From Treponema brennaborense (GTDB lineage Bacteria > Spirochaetota > Spirochaetia > Treponematales > Treponemataceae): a stretch of DNA of 64,000 bases. The position numbers were made by a program, and so were the translations under genes. The notes under the pieces were generated by a model that worked only from the letters and a program-made list of their open reading frames with translations, was not told the origin of the DNA and did no database searches. Below, piece by piece: positions 61,154 through 64,000 of this stretch. The stretch spans positions 186,001-250,000 of the forward strand of contig JAMPCJ010000003.1 in NCBI GenBank assembly GCA_023666275.1. The letters are read 5' to 3'. Numbering within the stretch: the stretch's first letter is position 1; every line of letters begins with the position of its first letter.

Positions 61154-62281
61154 ATGATATACAACGATTTTCAGGATTTGAAACTGTCGGCGCTCGGCAT
61201 GGGCTCGATGCGGCTGCCGATAATAAAAAACGATGCCGACATCGACAAAGAAAAAGCCCGCGCAATAATCAAGCGGGCAATGGAACTCGGCATCAATTAT
61301 TATGACACCGCCTGGGGGTACCACAGCGGCAATTCGGAAACCGTTCTCGGCAGCGCATTGGCAGATTATCCGCGCGAATCGTTTTATCTTGCCGATAAAT
61401 TCCCCGGCTATGACCTTGCGAATATGGACAAAGTAGAAGAAATTTTCGAAGCCCAGCTGAAAAAATGCGGCGTCGATTATTTCGATTTCTACTTATTTCA
61501 CAATGTATGCGAAATGAACATCGATGCGTATCTCGACCGTTCCCACAAAATTTTCGAATATCTGACGGCACAAAAAGAAAACGGACGCATCCGCCATTTG
61601 GGATTTTCCGTGCACGGAAGCCTTGAAGTTACCAAACGCTTTCTCGACGCATACGGCAGCAAAATGGAATTCTGCCAAATCCAATTGAATTACATCGATT
61701 ATCACTTTCAGGACGCAAAAAGCAAAATAGAGCTGCTCAATGCAAGCGGCATTCCGATTTGGGTCATGGAACCTGTGCGCGGCGGAAAATTGGCAGCCCT
61801 GCCCGACAGCGTAACGGCGCAGCTGCGCGCAATTTCTCCCGAAGACAGCGACGTAACCTGGGCGTTCCGCTTTTTGCAGACAATTCCCGGCGTAACCGTT
61901 ACGCTTTCCGGCATGAGCACGCTTGAGCAGCTCGAAGAAAACGCGCGGATTTTCGAGAAACGCCGTCCGCTCTCCCAGCAGGAAACCGATACGCTTCTTG
62001 CCGCCGCCGAAAACATGATGGACGGCGTGCTTCCCTGTACCGCCTGCCATTACTGCGTCAGCCACTGCCCGAAAGGCCTCGACATTCCGCGCCTAATCGA
62101 ACTTTACAACGAACACCGCTTCACAGGCGGCGGCTTTATCGCCCCGATGGCGCTCCTCGCAATTCCGCAGGAAAAACACCCGAATGCCTGCATCGGCTGC
62201 CGCAGCTGCGAAGCAGTCTGTCCACAGACAATCAAAATATCGGAAGCAATGACGGATTTTACCAAACGCCTGCAAAGCTGA
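61154..62281 (+). CDS. Aldo/keto reductase with C-terminal 2[4Fe-4S] ferredoxin domain
   Basis: This 375-residue protein has a TIM-barrel AKR domain with the tetrad Asp/Tyr in YYDTAWGYHSGNSE, Lys in YLADKFPGYD and His in FYLFHNV. The ferredoxin-like tail has CTACHYCVSHCPKGLD and CIGCRSCEAVCPQT. This fused type is common in anaerobes and probably uses ferredoxin or NAD(P)H for a carbonyl reduction. GGAGGAAACGA precedes ATG 61154. A MerR-type promoter lies ~140 bp upstream. Paralogue of the gene at 62894. Confidence 0.88.
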   Translation: MIYNDFQDLKLSALGMGSMRLPIIKNDADIDKEKARAIIKRAMELGINYYDTAWGYHSGNSETVLGSALADYPRESFYLADKFPGYDLANMDKVEEIFEAQLKKCGVDYFDFYLFHNVCEMNIDAYLDRSHKIFEYLTAQKENGRIRHLGFSVHGSLEVTKRFLDAYGSKMEFCQIQLNYIDYHFQDAKSKIELLNASGIPIWVMEPVRGGKLAALPDSVTAQLRAISPEDSDVTWAFRFLQTIPGVTVTLSGMSTLEQLEENARIFEKRRPLSQQETDTLLAAAENMMDGVLPCTACHYCVSHCPKGLDIPRLIELYNEHRFTGGGFIAPMALLAIPQEKHPNACIGCRSCEAVCPQTIKISEAMTDFTKRLQS

Positions 62282-62298
62282 ATCAATAATCGGGCGCA

Positions 62299-62352
62299 TT
62301 TTCCGCGGCGGCATCATGCAAAGCTGTACAAGCCGCACGCCGCCGCGGAAAA
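62299..62352. repeat. 14-bp perfect inverted repeat after reductase 1
   Basis: TTTTCCGCGGCGGC (62299-62312) pairs with GCCGCCGCGGAAAA (62339-62352), loop of 26 bases. It may end transcription from either side, though no T run follows. Confidence 0.6.
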
Positions 62353-62445
62353 CCGGGCTCTTGCCTTTACTCCTCGGCGTGAACACGCCTGCGGTGTACC
62401 GGCGCGATCCCTTGCGCGGAAGCATTCCCTCGGCGCATCGGCATG

Positions 62446-62676
62446 TTATTGCTGTTCCGAGCGTTCCCGCGAAGCGGCTTCTTCTTTTTTTGCTTCCCGT
62501 TTGTCTTTTAAATCCGTAATGCCGACAAAAACAGCAATAAGTCCTATAAACGCGGATAAAACCGGCGCGCCGCCTTTTAAAAAGGCAATAATATCGGCAC
62601 CCCAAGCCAGTCCGGACGGCAGCGCCGCAGCAATAGTAAACGCTATCATTACAATTCCGATTAACATTGCGACCAT
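62446..62676 (-). CDS. Small two-helix membrane protein
   Basis: This 76-residue protein has two hydrophobic segments (LIGIVMIAFTIAAALPSGLA and VLSAFIGLIAVFVGITDLKD) and a strongly charged C-terminal tail (KREAKKEEAASRERSEQQ). GAGGG sits before ATG 62676. No family is recognised, though similar short proteins are common in treponemes. It lies between two reductase genes on the opposite strand. Confidence 0.65.
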   Translation of the reverse strand: MVAMLIGIVMIAFTIAAALPSGLAWGADIIAFLKGGAPVLSAFIGLIAVFVGITDLKDKREAKKEEAASRERSEQQ

Positions 62677-62893
62677 ATCAATCCCTCTTATGCAAACGGC
62701 GGGCTGCGAACCCTCCGCCGAATTCTTCTGCGGCGCCGCGCACCGAAAGCACGGAACATACGCAGCCGCAGCGGTTCGCTATTTTAACATAAAATCGCAT
62801 TGCCGTCAAAAATGCGCCGCAAATGCATAAGCGGCGGCAAATATTTTTGCGCGGAAACTTGTGTCCGCGCATGTTATCGGGTATAGTTGCAGC

Positions 62894-64000
62894 ATGATAT
62901 ACAGAACTTTTCCGAAAATTCCGGATATTTCCGTGTCGCAGCTCGGATACGGCACAATGCGTCTTCCGCTTCTGCACGAAACCGACGATGCTTTTTCCGC
63001 GGACATCGATATAGATAAAACACGAAGCCTTATCGAACTTGCTTTTTCGCAGGGCATCAATTATTTTGATACTGCCTATCCGTATCACGGCGGTGCGAGC
63101 GAGCGGGTTCTCGGCTCATGTCTTGCGGATCTGCATCTTCGGGATTCTGTTTTTATCGCCGACAAATGCCCCGTATGGCTGATTCATGATGAATCGGACT
63201 GGATGCGCATTTTGGACGAACAGCTCGAACGCTTGCAGACGGATCATATAGATTTTTATTTGCTTCATGCCCTCAAAGATTTCAGATGGCGCAATCATGT
63301 CGAACAATTTAACGGACTTGCTTTCCTTGAAAAAGCAAAGCAGCAGGGAAAAATACGGCATATCGGTTTTTCGTTTCATGATACGTTTGACGCATTCAAA
63401 AAAATCACAGACGCGTATGATTCTTGGGAATTCTGCCAAATTCAATACAATTATCTTGACACGGAATATCAGGCAGGAACAAAAGGGCTTGATTATGCGG
63501 CGCAGCATGAAATCGGCATTATCGCAATGGAACCGCTCCGCGGCGGCATGCTGGCGAATCCCGCAAAAGGCGTGCTGGATATTTTTTCTTCGGCAGATAT
63601 TCCGCGTGTTCCGGCGGAGTGGGGGCTGCGCTGGGTATGGGACGATCAGCGGATTACTTGTGCGCTTTCGGGCATGAACAGCACCGAACAGATTTTTATC
63701 AACTGCGCCGCGGCGTCTGCCGGCAAACCGAATTCGCTTTTGCGGGAAGAACGCGAAACCGTAGCGCGTGCGGCGGATTGGTTCAAAAAACGGCTATGTG
63801 TTTCCTGCGCAAGCTGCAATTACTGCATGCCCTGTCCGCGCGGCGTTGCAATACCGGAAATATTTTCGATATATAACAAACTTTCTTTTACCGGCGCGTT
63901 TGATTCTTCGGAAACGGTGCGTTCCGCGGAATACGCAAAAGTGCTTCGGAAAAACGCGGGCGCCGATCAATGCGTGTCGTGCAAAGCCTGCTGTTCGGTG
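62894..64000 (+). CDS. Aldo/keto reductase 2 with ferredoxin tail, 3' end outside window
   Basis: The frame is open from ATG 62894 to the last base, 369 codons. It has the same layout as the first reductase: LGYGTMRLPLL, YFDTAYPYHGGASE, FIADKCPVWL and FYLLHALKD. A first Fe-S motif, CASCNYCMPCPRG, and the start of a second (CVSCKACCSV) are present at the edge. Only a few residues are likely missing. An upstream GCGCGGA/TCCGCGC hairpin (62851-62871) precedes the start. The two reductases differ clearly in sequence, so the duplication is not recent. Confidence 0.85.
   Translation, partial: MIYRTFPKIPDISVSQLGYGTMRLPLLHETDDAFSADIDIDKTRSLIELAFSQGINYFDTAYPYHGGASERVLGSCLADLHLRDSVFIADKCPVWLIHDESDWMRILDEQLERLQTDHIDFYLLHALKDFRWRNHVEQFNGLAFLEKAKQQGKIRHIGFSFHDTFDAFKKITDAYDSWEFCQIQYNYLDTEYQAGTKGLDYAAQHEIGIIAMEPLRGGMLANPAKGVLDIFSSADIPRVPAEWGLRWVWDDQRITCALSGMNSTEQIFINCAAASAGKPNSLLREERETVARAADWFKKRLCVSCASCNYCMPCPRGVAIPEIFSIYNKLSFTGAFDSSETVRSAEYAKVLRKNAGADQCVSCKACCSV

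Noticed and set aside
1-64000. tRNA, rRNA, tmRNA or SRP RNA genes
   Set aside because: No T-loop/acceptor pattern or rRNA segment was recognised on either strand, though small RNAs could be missed by eye.

Overview
The window reads as a chromosome segment from a spirochaete, most probably a Treponema-type organism. The evidence is a UPF0164 outer-membrane family protein, a DUF5312-like protein, many short-signal lipoproteins with loose spirochaete-style lipoboxes, a BMP-family purine nucleoside/riboflavin-type ABC importer, a complete Rnf complex and ThyX, all in moderate-GC DNA. Species cannot be fixed from the sequence alone. No rRNA, tRNA or CRISPR array was seen.

Layout. 1-4.8 kb is housekeeping: a DUF4015 protein cut by the window edge, a PAP2 phosphatase, mnmE and uppP. 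4.9-16.4 kb is an accessory island. It holds a HicBA pair, three decayed DUF4160-DUF2442 cassettes, a BrnTA pair, and a lipoprotein whose signal-peptide codons contain a run of nine G and are out of frame in this copy. It continues with a very large lipoprotein carrying InlB-type, CxxC-rich and BspA-like repeats, an AT-rich four-gene cluster with a PD-(D/E)XK nuclease-like protein, a DUF1902-HicA pair, and another small lipoprotein. The island is littered with dispersed repeats built on GTCATTGCGAG...GAAGCAATC, and it has one array of 23-bp palindromic tandem repeats.

17-31.6 kb returns to core genes: gpsA, ffh, nadE (with a candidate attenuator leader), argS, pgeF, a DUF5312-like gene, a large lipoprotein, metY and thyX. 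31.7-44 kb holds a six-helix chemoreceptor with an operator-like palindrome on its promoter, azlCD, an overlapping pyrG-lptC-lptA-lptB operon, a secreted protein, and a TAATG-coupled pair of envelope genes (UPF0164 plus a FlgD/Ig-repeat OmpA protein). 44.1-49.2 kb is the rnfCDGEAB operon closed by a terminator. 49.5-64 kb holds an aminotransferase overlapping a solute-binding lipoprotein, a cation/proton antiporter fused to a PTS EIIA domain, rubrerythrin, a four-gene BMP-type importer, a small membrane protein, and two ferredoxin-tailed aldo/keto reductases. The first reductase has a MerR-type promoter; the second runs off the window.

Together the core genes suggest an anaerobic host-associated spirochaete: Rnf couples ferredoxin/NAD to an ion gradient, rubrerythrin handles oxidants, and nucleosides or vitamins are imported. 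The island is where surface variation and mobile stability modules collect. Function calls were made by eye from motifs; no database search was run.
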